Assembly (NCBI GenBank): GCA_900550595.1
Contig: URTB01000006.1
Span: 1-20,182 of the forward strand
Direction: 5' to 3'
Source of the DNA: an uncultured Collinsella sp.
GTDB taxonomy: Bacteria; Actinomycetota; Coriobacteriia; Coriobacteriales; Coriobacteriaceae
DNA length: 20,182 nucleotides
Position 1 is the first letter of the stretch; each line of letters opens with the position of its first letter. Shown here piece by piece: positions 1-11,100 of this stretch. A program made the position numbers and the translations under genes. Under the pieces are notes generated by a model. That model saw only the letters and a list, made by a program, of their open reading frames with translations, ran no database searches and was not told the origin of the DNA.

Positions 1-1087
1 CGTTGCTCTGCGAGATGGCCATGAGGGCAGCGAGCAAAAACGTGATGGCGCCCACGCTCGTGACCATAAAGCCAGTCACGGGATAGATGGCATAGAGCGG
101 GCTGAGCTTGACCATCAGGAACACGCCGGCTTTGACCATGGTTGACGAGTGCAGCAGGGCGCTCGTGGGCGTGGGGGCAACCATGGCACCCAGCAGCCAA
201 GTGTGGAACGGCATCTGTGCGGCCTTGGTGAGTGCGGCGAGCGACAGCAGAATGACCGGCATCACCAGCAGCGCGGATTGCGCGGTTCCGGCGCCGGAAA
301 GCTCGATCATGCCCGAGATGGTCAGCGGCATGCCGTTAACGTGCAGGTACATGAGTCCGACCAAAAACGCGATGCCGCCCAGCATGTTGAGGATGATCTG
401 GGTAAAGGCGTTCTTGATGGCCTCGGGCGTACGTGTGTAGCCGATCATGAGGAACGAGCACACGGTGGTGATTTCCCAGCCGCAGAACAACCACTCAAGG
501 TTGTCGCTCGTCACGATGACGAACATGGCCGAGAGGAACAGGAACATAAGCGTCAGGAACTGCGGACGTCGGTCGGGCGCGGTCTGCCCGCGCAGCGCGG
601 CCTCGTGCTCGTCGTGGGCCTGGAAGTCCTTCATGTAGCCCAGGGCATACACGCAGATCAGGCTGCCGACGATACCGACAGCGAGGACCATGATCACGCT
701 CATATAGTCCAGGTAGAGCGGCGTTGCGGTGACGGCTTCGGCCGCGGGCAGCGTCATGGCTGCAAAGGCGAGCGAGCCCACCAGCTGGACTATGCCGAGC
801 ACCGTGGTGAGCGCGTTCCTATATTTGTACGCGTTGTACAGGATGACGGCGCACAGAATGACATCGATGGCAGAGCTGATGATCGAGAGCACATGCGAGG
901 TGTCGGAGGCAACCTCAAAGCTCTGCGGGCCCGCGCCAAAAAACATGACGGCGACTACAACTGTCACCGCCATAATGATGCCGGAACCTATGAGCCCCAC
1001 CGCATCGCGGGCGCGGTCACCGCGCGCGACCAGCATGCCCAGTGCCGGTACCAGCGGAAACAGGGTAAGGAAATACAGTAGCGTCAT
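1..1087 (-). CDS. NuoL/EchA-like proton-conducting membrane subunit (partial, 3' end outside window)
   Basis: The 362 visible residues are a polytopic membrane protein of the Proton_antipo_M family, which includes NuoL of complex I, EchA/HyfB of membrane-bound [NiFe] hydrogenases and MrpA/D antiporters. Such subunits move protons or sodium ions across the cytoplasmic membrane, driven by a partner redox module. Visible family hallmarks are the WE pair at residues 204-205 (equivalent of the essential NuoL Glu144), TKAAQMPFHTWL with Lys288 (equivalent of NuoL Lys229), and APTPTSALLHSSTMVKAG at about 304-321 with His313 and Lys319. The start is ATG at 1087, preceded by GGGGGAG at good spacing, and the coding frame stays open to base 1. 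It follows the terminator of the HTH gene, so it probably begins its own operon, whose other genes lie to the left. I could not find a convincing promoter in 1088-1233. Whether the complex is Ech-type hydrogenase or complex I cannot be decided from this gene alone; the absence of an upstream nuo gene and its position as first gene favour the Ech/Hyf type. Confidence 0.88.
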   Translation of the reverse strand, partial: MTLLYFLTLFPLVPALGMLVARGDRARDAVGLIGSGIIMAVTVVVAVMFFGAGPQSFEVASDTSHVLSIISSAIDVILCAVILYNAYKYRNALTTVLGIVQLVGSLAFAAMTLPAAEAVTATPLYLDYMSVIMVLAVGIVGSLICVYALGYMKDFQAHDEHEAALRGQTAPDRRPQFLTLMFLFLSAMFVIVTSDNLEWLFCGWEITTVCSFLMIGYTRTPEAIKNAFTQIILNMLGGIAFLVGLMYLHVNGMPLTISGMIELSGAGTAQSALLVMPVILLSLAALTKAAQMPFHTWLLGAMVAPTPTSALLHSSTMVKAGVFLMVKLSPLYAIYPVTGFMVTSVGAITFLLAALMAISQSN

Positions 1088-1233
1088 ACCATCACTCCCC
1101 CATGCAAAAACGCTGCAATTGTTTAACGTTATAGCTCAATTGAGGAGTAGCGGCGGCGGGTTTTCGGTCAACTGGGGAGTTTTGTACGTGCGGGGTAAGG
1201 AGTCTGTCCGCATTGGAGCAGAGGGGCGGCAAG

Positions 1234-1256
1234 AAAAATGCGCCCCTGTGGGCGCA
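1234..1256 (-). terminator. Rho-independent terminator of the HTH gene
   Basis: Read on the minus strand, TGCGCCC (1256-1250), a 4-base loop and GGGCGCA (1245-1239) form a perfect 7-bp GC-rich stem followed directly by five T (1238-1234). It lies 12 bases beyond the stop codon of the HTH gene and separates it from the NuoL/EchA-like gene. Confidence 0.85.
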
Positions 1257-1268
1257 CCATCCCGTTCG

Positions 1269-1673
1269 TTATTCCGCCTTTTTAACGCGCGGCTTGCGGC
1301 CGCGCGGCTTATCAACCAGCGCGGACTCACCGCTCTCGCGATACTGGCGGCACCAAGCCTTGACTGAAGACTCGCTGGGAATCTTGTGCTTGATCATGGC
1401 CTCGCGAACCGTCAGGCCGTTTTCCAGACGGTCCTTAACCACGGCGAGCTTTACGTCGTACGAATAGGTGTGATGACGAGCGCCCGCGTTGAGCACGGCG
1501 TCGGCACCGCCCACGGCATATGCGCGGGCCCACTGACGAGCCGTGGCCTGGGGAATGCCAAGCTTTGCGGCGAGGGCGCGGTGACCGACCCCCTCTTGGA
1601 GGATCTCGACGGCGCGCTGCCTAACCTCGGGCGCATGCGCGCGAGTCCTTGTTGCTTCTGACATGCCTGCCAC
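1269..1673 (-). CDS. Free-standing double-HTH protein, IS3/IS150 OrfA-like
   Basis: The 134-residue product has two consecutive helix-turn-helix units, about residues 12-50 (HAPEVRQRAVEILQEG...) and 68-115 (TYSYDVKLAVVKDRLENG...), the arrangement seen in the OrfA (InsJ-like) half of IS150-type transposases, where it binds the terminal inverted repeats. It ends in a basic tail, KPRGRKPRVKKAE. Family OrfA proteins normally continue into a leucine-zipper segment and are followed by an overlapping orfB carrying a DDE integrase domain. Neither is present: the stop is followed within 12 bases by a clean terminator and then an unrelated gene. It is therefore either the remnant of an insertion sequence or a stand-alone DNA-binding protein derived from one. 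Start: GTG at 1673 has AAGG (1681-1684) 7 bases upstream. The ATG at 1664 is the alternative but has no well-spaced ribosome site. Confidence 0.8.
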   Translation of the reverse strand: MAGMSEATRTRAHAPEVRQRAVEILQEGVGHRALAAKLGIPQATARQWARAYAVGGADAVLNAGARHHTYSYDVKLAVVKDRLENGLTVREAMIKHKIPSESSVKAWCRQYRESGESALVDKPRGRKPRVKKAE

Positions 1674-1938
1674 TTCTTAGCCTTAACCGTTAATCTGCTT
1701 TCTTACGTGCTTGTTAGATAGTAGCATTTTGCTGTTCCCGCGTAACAGTTAATTGAAAATCGTAACAGCGGCATCTTGGTATTTGCCATTACTTTGCAAC
1801 AGTTCTTTAGGCTTTATTTACGCAGCTAGTTGGCTCGCGGCTCATTGACGGTGTTTTACCAACCAGATGGGTATCTTTTTGTTTGGCTGGTATGGTTTGT
1901 GCAATTATTAACCCCTCGTCAGTCCGCACCTAACATGT
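1674..1938. other. AT-richer upstream region of the HTH gene, no gene seen
   Basis: This stretch is clearly more AT-rich than the genes around it and should hold the minus-strand promoter of the HTH gene. A possible but weak pair is TTACGC and TACTAT with a 16-base spacer, reading leftward about 50-80 bases before the GTG. The direct repeat CGTAACAG (separate entry) lies in the same area. The one open frame here (1830-2012, plus strand) starts with TTG and runs into repeats, so I do not call it a gene. Confidence 0.4.
1741..1768. repeat. Direct repeat CGTAACAG, 20 bp apart, upstream of HTH gene
   Basis: CGTAACAG occurs at 1741-1748 and again at 1761-1768, with a related GCAACAG near 1795. 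Two identical octamers exactly 20 bp (about two helical turns) apart, 68-95 bases before the start of a DNA-binding protein gene, could be an operator. The repeat is seen; the regulatory role is only a guess. Confidence 0.3.
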
Positions 1939-2076
1939 CAGCTTTCCATTTGCTTACCAGCTTTCCACGTAACTTTCCAGCTTTCCACCTAACTTACCAG
2001 CTTTCCAGCTAACCTACCAGCTTTCCACCTTAGGTGGTAAGTTGGGTGGAAAGCTGGAAAGTTGGTGGGTAGCTGG
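1939..2076. repeat. Head-to-head array of 20-bp repeats forming a long fold-back
   Basis: CAGCTTTCCA occurs five times, starting at 1939, 1958, 1978, 1998 and 2018, a period of 19, 20, 20 and 20 bp, with related tails such as CCTAACTTAC. At about 2031 the array inverts through the small palindrome CCACCTTAGGTGG (2025-2037). The motif then runs on the opposite strand as TGGAAAGCTGG (2047-2057) and a decayed copy GGGTAGCTGG (2067-2076). The segment 2034-2076 pairs with 1958-2001 with few mismatches, so the DNA or its transcript can form an imperfect hairpin of about 43 bp enclosing a smaller one. It lies just beyond the terminator of the giant secreted-protein gene and upstream of the HTH gene. 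I do not recognise the element; its function is unknown. Confidence 0.8.
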
Positions 2077-2101
2077 GACAGCAGCGGGTCAGGCGAACAA
2101 G

Positions 2102-2133
2102 AAAAAAGGGCGGCAACCGGGTGGTTGCCGCCC
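2102..2133 (-). terminator. Strong Rho-independent terminator of the surface-protein operon
   Basis: On the minus strand GGGCGGCAACC (2133-2123), a 4-base loop and GGTTGCCGCCC (2118-2108) form a perfect 11-bp stem followed by six T (2107-2102). It starts 9 bases after the stop codon of the giant gene. Confidence 0.95.
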
Positions 2134-2142
2134 CTCGCGTAG

Positions 2143-5100
2143 CTAGTTGGTTTTCGTCTCGTGCCGAATGCCCTCGGTGTTGATGCGCGCTAGCGTGTAC
2201 GTCACGTAATCGGAGTGCGAATAGCCATCAAGGTTGCTAACGTTGACCGGTGTGTCGTCGACAACGTTGCCGGTCATAATATTGGCCGTAAGCACCAAGC
2301 GGTAGTTTGCGTAAGTTTGGTTCTCACCCTCAACATTCGTATTCACTTTAACGCGGAAGGCATGCTTAAAGGCAAGGCTGTTGCCGTCGCGCGTGAGGAA
2401 CGCGCCGTTGGTCTTGGTGTCGGTGAACACATAGCTGTTGCCGTCGGCGGATGCCGCACCCGTGCCTAGGTAATCGCTGCCGAGCACCGTAATGTAGTTC
2501 GAGATATCGCTGACCGGAGCATAGCCGCCATTATCTTGCCGCTGCTCCAGGCTCAGCGTGTAGGTCACCGTGCTTGCGGCGTCGATCTTAGCCTCGGCGC
2601 CCGTGAGCTTGCTCAGGTCGTAGGTACCCACCAGAGCGATCTCGCCGTCAGCGGACTTGAGGTCATCGATGTTGATGCCCAACTGGGATTTCTTAGACGC
2701 CTCGAGCGCGATGGTCGATGAGCCCACATCCATACGGTAGTAGCCGGCGCCGCCATCGTTGTATGCCGAGTTGCTACTGGTGCTGAGCGTGTCGGCATGC
2801 GTGGAAAGGTACGCGCGGTAGTTGGGTTTGGTGTAGCGGTCGGTGCCGCTGTTCTGCGAGGCCACGATACCCGCCTGGCAGGCAGGCTCCGTCATGGTGA
2901 GCGCGGCCCTCATGGTAACGGTGAAGGCGTTGACATGGTTCTTGGCGATCTCGCGCAGGCCCGACATGTCGATGGGATTACCCTCAGCATCGGCAAGCAC
3001 CAGTGACATGTCGCCACCGTTCGCAGTCCAACTAAGGCCCGACACCACTGGGGTCTCCTTCGTGCCGGCCAGATTCCAACCCGACCCGCCCCAGGTGTAG
3101 TAGTTATCACCCACCTTAACGTAGAACTCATACGTGCCCTGCGTGCCCGTGGGGTATCCTACCGAGCCCGCGATGACGCCATCGTGATAGGTGACAAGCG
3201 ACGAATCGAGCTGATAATACAGCGCGTCAGAGCTCGTGTATTGCTGGCTCGAGTCAAACGTCACGGTGTCGCTCACGTTCATGGAAAGCGAATAGGTGGC
3301 TTCCTTGAGCTCCATCCGGTTGATGCTGTCCCTGTTGTCGACGAGGTTACGCTTGTTGTCAACGAGGCTGTGCGTGTAGTTTGATGCCACGCTGTAGGTC
3401 GAGGGCGTATTCTGGTGCCCATCCTCGGCAGCCTTGCCGTCGGCTGCTTTCTTGCCTCGCAGCAGGTAGTTGATGTGCTCGTTGAGGCTCGTGTCCACCG
3501 TAGTTGCGGTGTAGCCGTTGACACCCGCAGAGCCCGCCGGCGTGCGCACCGCCAAGTAGAAGTTCTCGCTCTTGGGCTCTTCCTTATCAACGGAGAGGGT
3601 ATAGAACGTGCCCGCCGCGTCGGAAGAAGTGCGCGCGCGGTAGTACGCGCCATCGACCTTGGCGCCAGCCATCTTCGCGAGTTCGGCCTGGCTCTTGTCC
3701 TTGACCTCGTCATCGGCGAGCTTGACCCAAGCGCCGTCCTTGTCCTCCTTGGCCTCATCGGCCTTCACGCCCACGGTTTCACTCAGCCACGGCTCGACGT
3801 AGGCCTTCTTGCTAGCGTCCACAAACTCGGTGAGTTTGACCGACGCCGCTCCGCCCGCGCCCACCGTACAGTGGTATTCACGGTTGTTATGAGCAGTGTC
3901 CACGAGTGTGAGCTGCGTGCCCTTGGGCAGCGTGGCGCCAAAGGTGATGCTCTTGTTGAGCGGGCCCATGGAGCCACCGGCTTCGAGCAGCGTGTTCCAG
4001 CCGTAAGCGACTGCCTCGCCCCGGGCGCTGCCATAGGTCCAGGTAAGGTAACCGGTCATGGTATCGCCGCTGCTCACAAGCACGTGATTGTCGTATTGAG
4101 TCGCAAAGTCGGCAGCCTTGAAGTTCGCGCCCTCGGAGTAGGTGGCAGTGAAGTCGATCTCGAGCATGCGCTTAACGATGATGGGCACCTGCACGCAGTA
4201 GCTCTGGCCGGCCTCGCGAAAAGTGACCGTGAGCAGCGTGAAGCGGCCCCGCTCGTTGTCCCAGTCGGTACTCGCGCGGAAAACCATGGAGCTCGTGCCG
4301 TTGTTGAGCACCTTGAGTGTGGGCGTTTGCGAGGCGGTTGCGTCCTTGACGAAGGCGCCGTTATCGGCAAGCGAGAAGACCTCGGCGGTAGCGGTCACGT
4401 GCTTGGCGCTGCCATTGAGGCGGCGGGCATCGGAAAAGCCGCCGTTAGTCACGATGTTCAGATACTTCTCGACCGTCGTCGTGTCGTTGCCGGGAATCAT
4501 GAGTACCGGGAAGTCGTTTGTAACCTTCTTGCCCGAAGTAACGTTGTTGGTGTTGAAAGTGGGCCTTGGGCTGTCCGCGCTATAGGTGCTCGTGTTTTGG
4601 TACGCGCCGGCATCATTAATGCCGCCGATATTGGTATAGGTGTAGCGGCCGGCAACACTGGTGCCTGCCTCGCTCTGGATGGTCGTCGCGGTGTCAATGG
4701 CGACACCGTCGCCAAACAGATAGCGATCAGTGGTGTCGTCGTTGGAGGCACGCACCGCCAGCGTGCTCACGGGGCTCGTGGTCACGCATGGGCTTGCAGC
4801 CGTAGTAGCGGTATCGTCCGCACCGTAGAGCGTGGTGTCCTTGCCGGGTACGTCGAGCCTGTCGTTGTAGTCTCCGAACGCGATGTAAGTTTTCTTGTTA
4901 ACGGCGGCCGTATTGGTCGTGTAAACCATCGGCGGCAGGTCGCTCGTGGTCTTGCCCTTGCCGGGCTTTACGTCCACGCCCGCTGCGGAAAGGCTATAGC
5001 CGCCTGTGTCGACCTCGCCCAAGAGCACACCCTGCTTAGCGTCAGATTTATAGATAATGCTGTCCATGAGCACGTTTACCAGATGAAACTGGCCGCGGCC

Positions 5101-8100
5101 GTCGCCCGCGATGCCACCGTTGGATGTTCCGCCAAACGTGGTGTTGGAAACCTTTGTGTTGGTGACGTTGATGACATCGGACCCGCTGTTAATCGCGCCA
5201 AGTAGACCGCCGCTCCAGCTGCCATTGATCGCAGCGTTCTCAATTGCGATGTTGTTGCAGGTTATGTTCACATTGCTGAAGTAGTAGCCAATAAGCCCGC
5301 CCGAGCATTGGTCGGTACCGGCGACGTTAACGTTCTTGACGTTGCAGTCCTCGAACCAGTACGTGTTAGGGCTGCCGCTGCTCGTGACCTCGCCAATCAG
5401 TCCGCCCGCATTGCGGATTTTGAAGTTCTTTCCGGTACCATCGCCGATGACGGCGTTCTTGGTGCCGGTCCCGGCATCAATGCGCACGTTGCTCATAGAA
5501 ATAACGCCGCCATCGACGCGCCCGACCACGCCGCCGGCGCCCATATACCTATCGGTATTCTCCCCGGTGGCAAGCACATTCACCCCAGAGATGACTGCCG
5601 TGCTCGACGGGACCGCTGTTGTGGCACCGATGTTGGTGTTGACCGAGATATGACTTGATTTGGCAAAGCCGATCACACCGCCCACGTAGGGCGTTGTCCC
5701 CGTGGCGGTTATGGTCGAGCTTTCGCCAACAGCCTTCTCGCTCATCCCTTTGGCCGCGGTTGTCCACACGCCGCTTGACGAGGCGACCGTACCCACGTAG
5801 CCGCCGACGTACTTCTCGCCCGCGACGTTAAGACCGGTGTACGAGCAGTCGTAGAGATACATGGGTGCCCACGTGGAGCTGAATTTGACCATATAGGTCA
5901 CGTCACTGTCCGTACTTCTGCTGGCGCGGCCCGAGCTGCCAAGAAGCCCTCCTACGCTCTTAGCGCCCGACACGGTGCAGTTCTTCATCTGCACGTTGCG
6001 GTAGACGCCGCACGTCCAGACGTCGTAGTTGGCCGTTGCGCCCGCCAAAAGACCAGTGCCGATAAGGTCGTTCGTCGCCTGTCCCGGTTTGGCTTCGCCG
6101 TTGGTGTCGATATAGGTGAGCGCTACGTTGCAGTTGCTAAAGGTGAGGTCTTTGACCTGCGCGCGGTCGTTCGCGGTAACGCTCTGCCCCACATTAGTGG
6201 AGGTGAACATCACGGTGCTGAACAGGCCGCCTACGCCCGAGACCTTATAGTCGTCGTCGGCGTATTCGACGGCGCCGTAGGCGGCGTCTTCGGTACCCAC
6301 CGTGATGGTGGCGCCGTTACCGTCGATCGTGGCTATGTGCGGCGTGATGCGGTCGCGGTCGGTGGTCGCCTCGTTCGAGTCGCAGGCATTGGAATAGTAG
6401 CGGCCGTTAAGGCCCACATATCCCGTGCCGTAACCGGTCATATCGTAGGGGGCGCCCTGTTTGAACTCCAGGCTCATGCCAATCGACTTCGAGGCGCACA
6501 CGTAGCCCGTTTGGTAGTTGGCAGCATAAGACGCCACCAGGTAGGGCGAGTTCACGTCGTTGTCCGCGTCGAGGGGTCCGTGCCAGCCCTGCTTACCGGG
6601 AGCCTTCTGGTCATCATTTTTGGCGGCTTCGAAATCGCTGGCGACACCCGCGGGCTTGCCCACACTGTCGTAGTTGGCATTTCGTACCTTGCCATAGTTC
6701 TTGTTGCCAAACAAATAGCCGCATATCGCCGGATCTTCCGTGTCGTTGCCCCAGTACGCCTTGGAGCCGCGGAACACGCCATAATCGGCATAGTTGGTAT
6801 GTGCCGCACCAGCACCCGCACCCGAGCTGATGATAGCCGAGAGCACCAAAAGGCCCTGGGCGTTTTCCACCGTAGTCACGGGCGCCTCAGCGTTGGTGCC
6901 GATGTACTTGTTGTCGGTGCCCGTGGTGGTGACACAGGGGGTTCCCTTGTTTATGAGCTCGTTGATTTTGTAGTTGGCGTCACCGTTATCGACGTTGCAG
7001 CCCTCGCTAAAGGCATAGCCGTCGATCACGCGGCCAACGTAAGGGTTATCGTACTGGTCATACTTTGCGGCATCTTCCTCAATGGGCTTGTACTTTTTGT
7101 TCTTTGTACCACCACGCCACGAGGTGCCCGTATGGCGGAAAATCACGCCGCCACCCGCAATAGCGCCAACGTAGCCGCCAATGGGAACAAGATGCGATCT
7201 GCTGACATCGGGGTTGCTGACAACGGTAAAGCCGTACGCTGTCGAACCGTTATTTGGATTGTTTACGACCACGCCATCAATAATGTTATCGCCGCCAAGA
7301 ATGCAGCCGATAACGCCACCGAAAAACGCTGTCGGAACGCCGTCCTCATCCTTATCAGAATAAGTAATAGTCGCCTGCGCATTCACATAGTTGATGTTGA
7401 GATTGCGCACCACGCTGCCATAGCTATAGGGAATGAGACCGCGAAGCTCGCCCTTGTTATTTTCAATCTCAATTGCCGCAGTTGACTTGCCTAGGTCGCC
7501 AACAATTACGCCACGGAACGGATTGGCCTTGTTGCCAAATCCGCCAAACAAGGCCGCATCGACGGTAATCTTATTGCCCTCAGGAGGCTCAATGCTGTAA
7601 TACGCACTCTGCACATAGCGGTGCATAGTTTCGTCGCTCAACGTCTGCGAGGGATCGGTCGTTGCATCGCCGTTCTTCTTCTCCCATTTGTTATCAGCAC
7701 CGTTCGCCTGCTTATAGACGTACACGACCTCGTTGTCGGTCCTCGCGCTGTCGATCTTCGTTTTGCTACGCCGCTCGCACAGTCTGGACTGATCGGCGGC
7801 AATAGTGACTTCCCAGCCATCCAACGCCACGCTGTTGTTGATGTAGTTAGCGATGGCGTTCATTTCCGTCGCGTCCGTAACGGCATACGGATCGCCATAC
7901 GTACCGCATCCCGTCATCAGGTTAGGGATGCGCTGGTTAACCTTGATTTCGTGATACTGGACGCCATCCTCGGTGGCTTTTCCCTTGTAAACATAAGGAA
8001 GATAGTCACCAAACCGAGGATTCTTGGCATCTGCCGGCTTTTTATCAACCGTCACCAAGCCATTAGGGGTGGCATAGGTTTCTTTGTCGTAATACCAAAG

Positions 8101-11100
8101 CTGCTTGCCAGAGTATTCCTTGTCCTTGGCATCGATTTCGCTTCCATATGTCACCTTGCCCGCATCGGCTTCAGCCCTAGTAAAGGTATAGTCCGCAGAG
8201 CCCGTACCCGTACTTTTGTAGCCAAAACTCTCCAGCAGGCTCGCATGGGTGAAGATCGTATCGTTCTTTTTGCTGGGCAAGCTGATTTGCTCAAACCTCA
8301 CCGTCACCTGATCGGAATTTTTCCCCACGCCGAGTCTGCCGAAGAGCGAGGTTGCCGCCGTGGCCCCATTCGCGTAGCTACGGGTTGAAATATTCTTAGC
8401 GCTCAGGTTCACGCATGTCTGCATCTCGTTGATAAGCAGAGGAGCGTAACTGGTATTGTCATTCACACCGTCGACCGTCAAGCCGTCGAGTGTCAGACCA
8501 TCTATCTCGAGCTGCGCCACATTAGTCTCATTGATGGGCCCATAGATACAGCGGCACACAAGTGCACCGGACGAACTTCCCGCATCGTTCACAACAGAGC
8601 CCACGGTGCCTGCAAGCGTGACATTTTTAACCTTGAGGCTGCCCGTATGGGTTCCGATGAGAGCGCAGTGCATATTTTCGTGCTGCGTGGCTTCGCTATT
8701 CTTTTTGTTACCTTCTTGCTCATCTTTAATGTCGGAATAATGGAACGTAATCGTTGCATTATTCACAGTAACCGTTGAGCCACTCGCGGGGTCAGTGGGA
8801 TAGAAACTGTATCCATCTAAATTGATTTCCACGCCCGCGCTGTCGCTCGTGCCAATATTGTTTCCTTGGAAAATAGCCTGATTTCCCGGAATGATATAGT
8901 CCTGAATCGCGCTAGGAGCATACAGGTACGCACACCAAAGTAATAAGTACTCTGCGGAGTTCATCCAATTGTCTTTGCTAGCGTTTTCCGGATTGTTGCC
9001 TACCTCCGCATATGCTTTGTCAAGATTGTAGTAGTAGCGAACAGAACCATTTGATTGTGGAAAGCCATCAGAAGAATTAGCGGGGGCAATGCGATTTTGA
9101 TAACTATTATCTCTAGCGGGATCTCCGCTCATGTCCAGCTTTTGGCCCTTGGTACGAAGCGAGACAACCGCATTGCAGCCGCTTTCGATCAGATTGCTTT
9201 CGGGCTTCACGCCATTTGCAAGCCATTCGTCGTATGTCGTTACCTTTGGGGCGGTTATAGACACGCCATTCACAGCATAAGCGGTGTCCCACGAAGCCCT
9301 GTCCTCCAGATATAGACCGTTATAGTTGGTCTCGGCACCAAAGCTATTTGAATCGGATGTACCGCCACGAGCAATAAGAACGCCAAGCGTGGTTGCATTA
9401 TTGGCGGTGAAGGAAGCATTGGCCAAATTGATAGCATAATTATTGATGATCCAGTGGCCACTGGCGGCGTATACGAGGCCGCCGACCTCGGTAGAGCCAT
9501 TTGCGGTCACGGTCGTGTTGTTGGTAGTTTTGAGGGCGTAGGTGCTGTCGCTGGTATTCGCAGCAGCACCGCCAATGGTGACGATGGCGTTGCCCCAGCT
9601 GTAGCCCAGAAGACCACCGGCGCCGTTGAGCTTGTCGCCGTTCTTGCCCACGGTCATAGCGAATTCACTAAAGCTAAGACCGGTAATGGTAACGTACTTC
9701 TCGTTCGATCCCTGCACAATGCGGCCAATAAGGCCGCCGACCTGTGCAATCTTGCCGCCGGCGCAATCGCCAGTTTTGATTTTGCCGCCGACTTCGAGGC
9801 GCGTAACATTGAATGTCGAGGTATAGTCGCCCACATTGCCGATGGCGCCGCCAATGCGCATATTGCCGTTAAGCGTTTGAGCTTTAGTGATGGTCGCCTG
9901 GGCCTTGCTGTTGCCCTCAAACGCAACCGTAGAAGCCGCCGACACGCTGCCCGCAATACCACCAATGTTCACGTCATTGGCAAACGTATCATCACACGCG
10001 ATATTCGTTTTGCACGTTACGCCAGACAATGACAGGTTGCCGACGATGGTACCTGCAAGCGACCCGGCATCGATAGCCGAACCGTTATCGAACTTCATGG
10101 AGCCAGCGATTGTGACGTTGGAGATGGTTGCGCCGTTGACGGCCGCGAACAAGCCCAAGCGACCGTGGCGGTAGATTTTGCCGTTGCCGTCGCTCGTGTC
10201 ATTGCCGTCGAGCACAGCTTCACCACGCTTGCCGTACGGCTCGCCGACGGCAAGGTTAATTGTGCCGCCACCGTTCAACGTTCCCGAGAAAACTTGCGAG
10301 CCGTCTGCACGATCCTGCGTGAAACCCGTTAGGCCCGTGCCCTTGAGATCAATAGTTCCGTTCACCGTAATGGTCGAGGACTGCAAGCCGTTAAGGTTGT
10401 TTTCGGTAACGCCGTCAACCATCGAGTAGTAGCCGTTGGTTTGCCAGGTAATCGCCAGCTTTGCGAAATCGTCGATACTTGCCAGCGCAAATGCATCGCC
10501 AGTTTTTACGAGCTTAGAGCTAAAGCTCCACTGGTGCGCTTCGTTGATGGAGATGAGGTTCTCGCTCAACGGGTTGCCCAAGCGAATGACTTGGCCGCAA
10601 CTGTACACGTCATCGATCTTGACGGGCGTAGAGGGGCGCTTATATTGCCATTTCATGGTATCGCCTGCGGCGGTGCCGCTATCGCTTCCGCTACCGGCGG
10701 CAAAAATCAGCGAGTTGAAGTTCTCATAAATCAGCTGCGCGGTGTGATCATTTTCCACGAAGGTGGCATCCGACAGGTCGGTGACACCGCTGAACTTGAC
10801 GATGCCGAGCCACGACGACCCAACGACTCCGGCAAAGCCGCCGTTTGTGCCGCCGATGGTAGCGCCGCTGGCGGTTTTGACCTTCAGGCCACGCACTTCT
10901 AGAACGTTGTTTGTGTCCACGACGCCCACGGCGCCGCCGTATTTGCCATTTGCACTGGCGTAGCCCGAGGTTGAGCATGTCACTGTTGCATCACTGATGA
11001 CCACGGCGGACACGTTAGCACTCCCGCCGCCTTCGCCAAGGTAGCCTACTAGGCCGCCTGCGTAGGTGAGTTTGCCGTTGGAGCCCACGCCGAACGACAC

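Noticed and set aside
149..1081. 310-residue open frame on the plus strand at the left edge
   Set aside because: The opposite strand encodes a clear NuoL/EchA-like membrane protein with conserved motifs; this frame is Gln/Arg/His-rich antisense.
1830..2012. 60-residue open frame on the plus strand
   Set aside because: It starts with TTG without a ribosome site and its C-terminal half is just the 20-bp repeat array in translation.
3415..5205. 596-residue open frame on the plus strand opposite the giant gene
   Set aside because: Composition is that of an antisense shadow (Arg, His, Val, Ala), with no ribosome site or family motif, while the minus-strand frame is a clear long protein.
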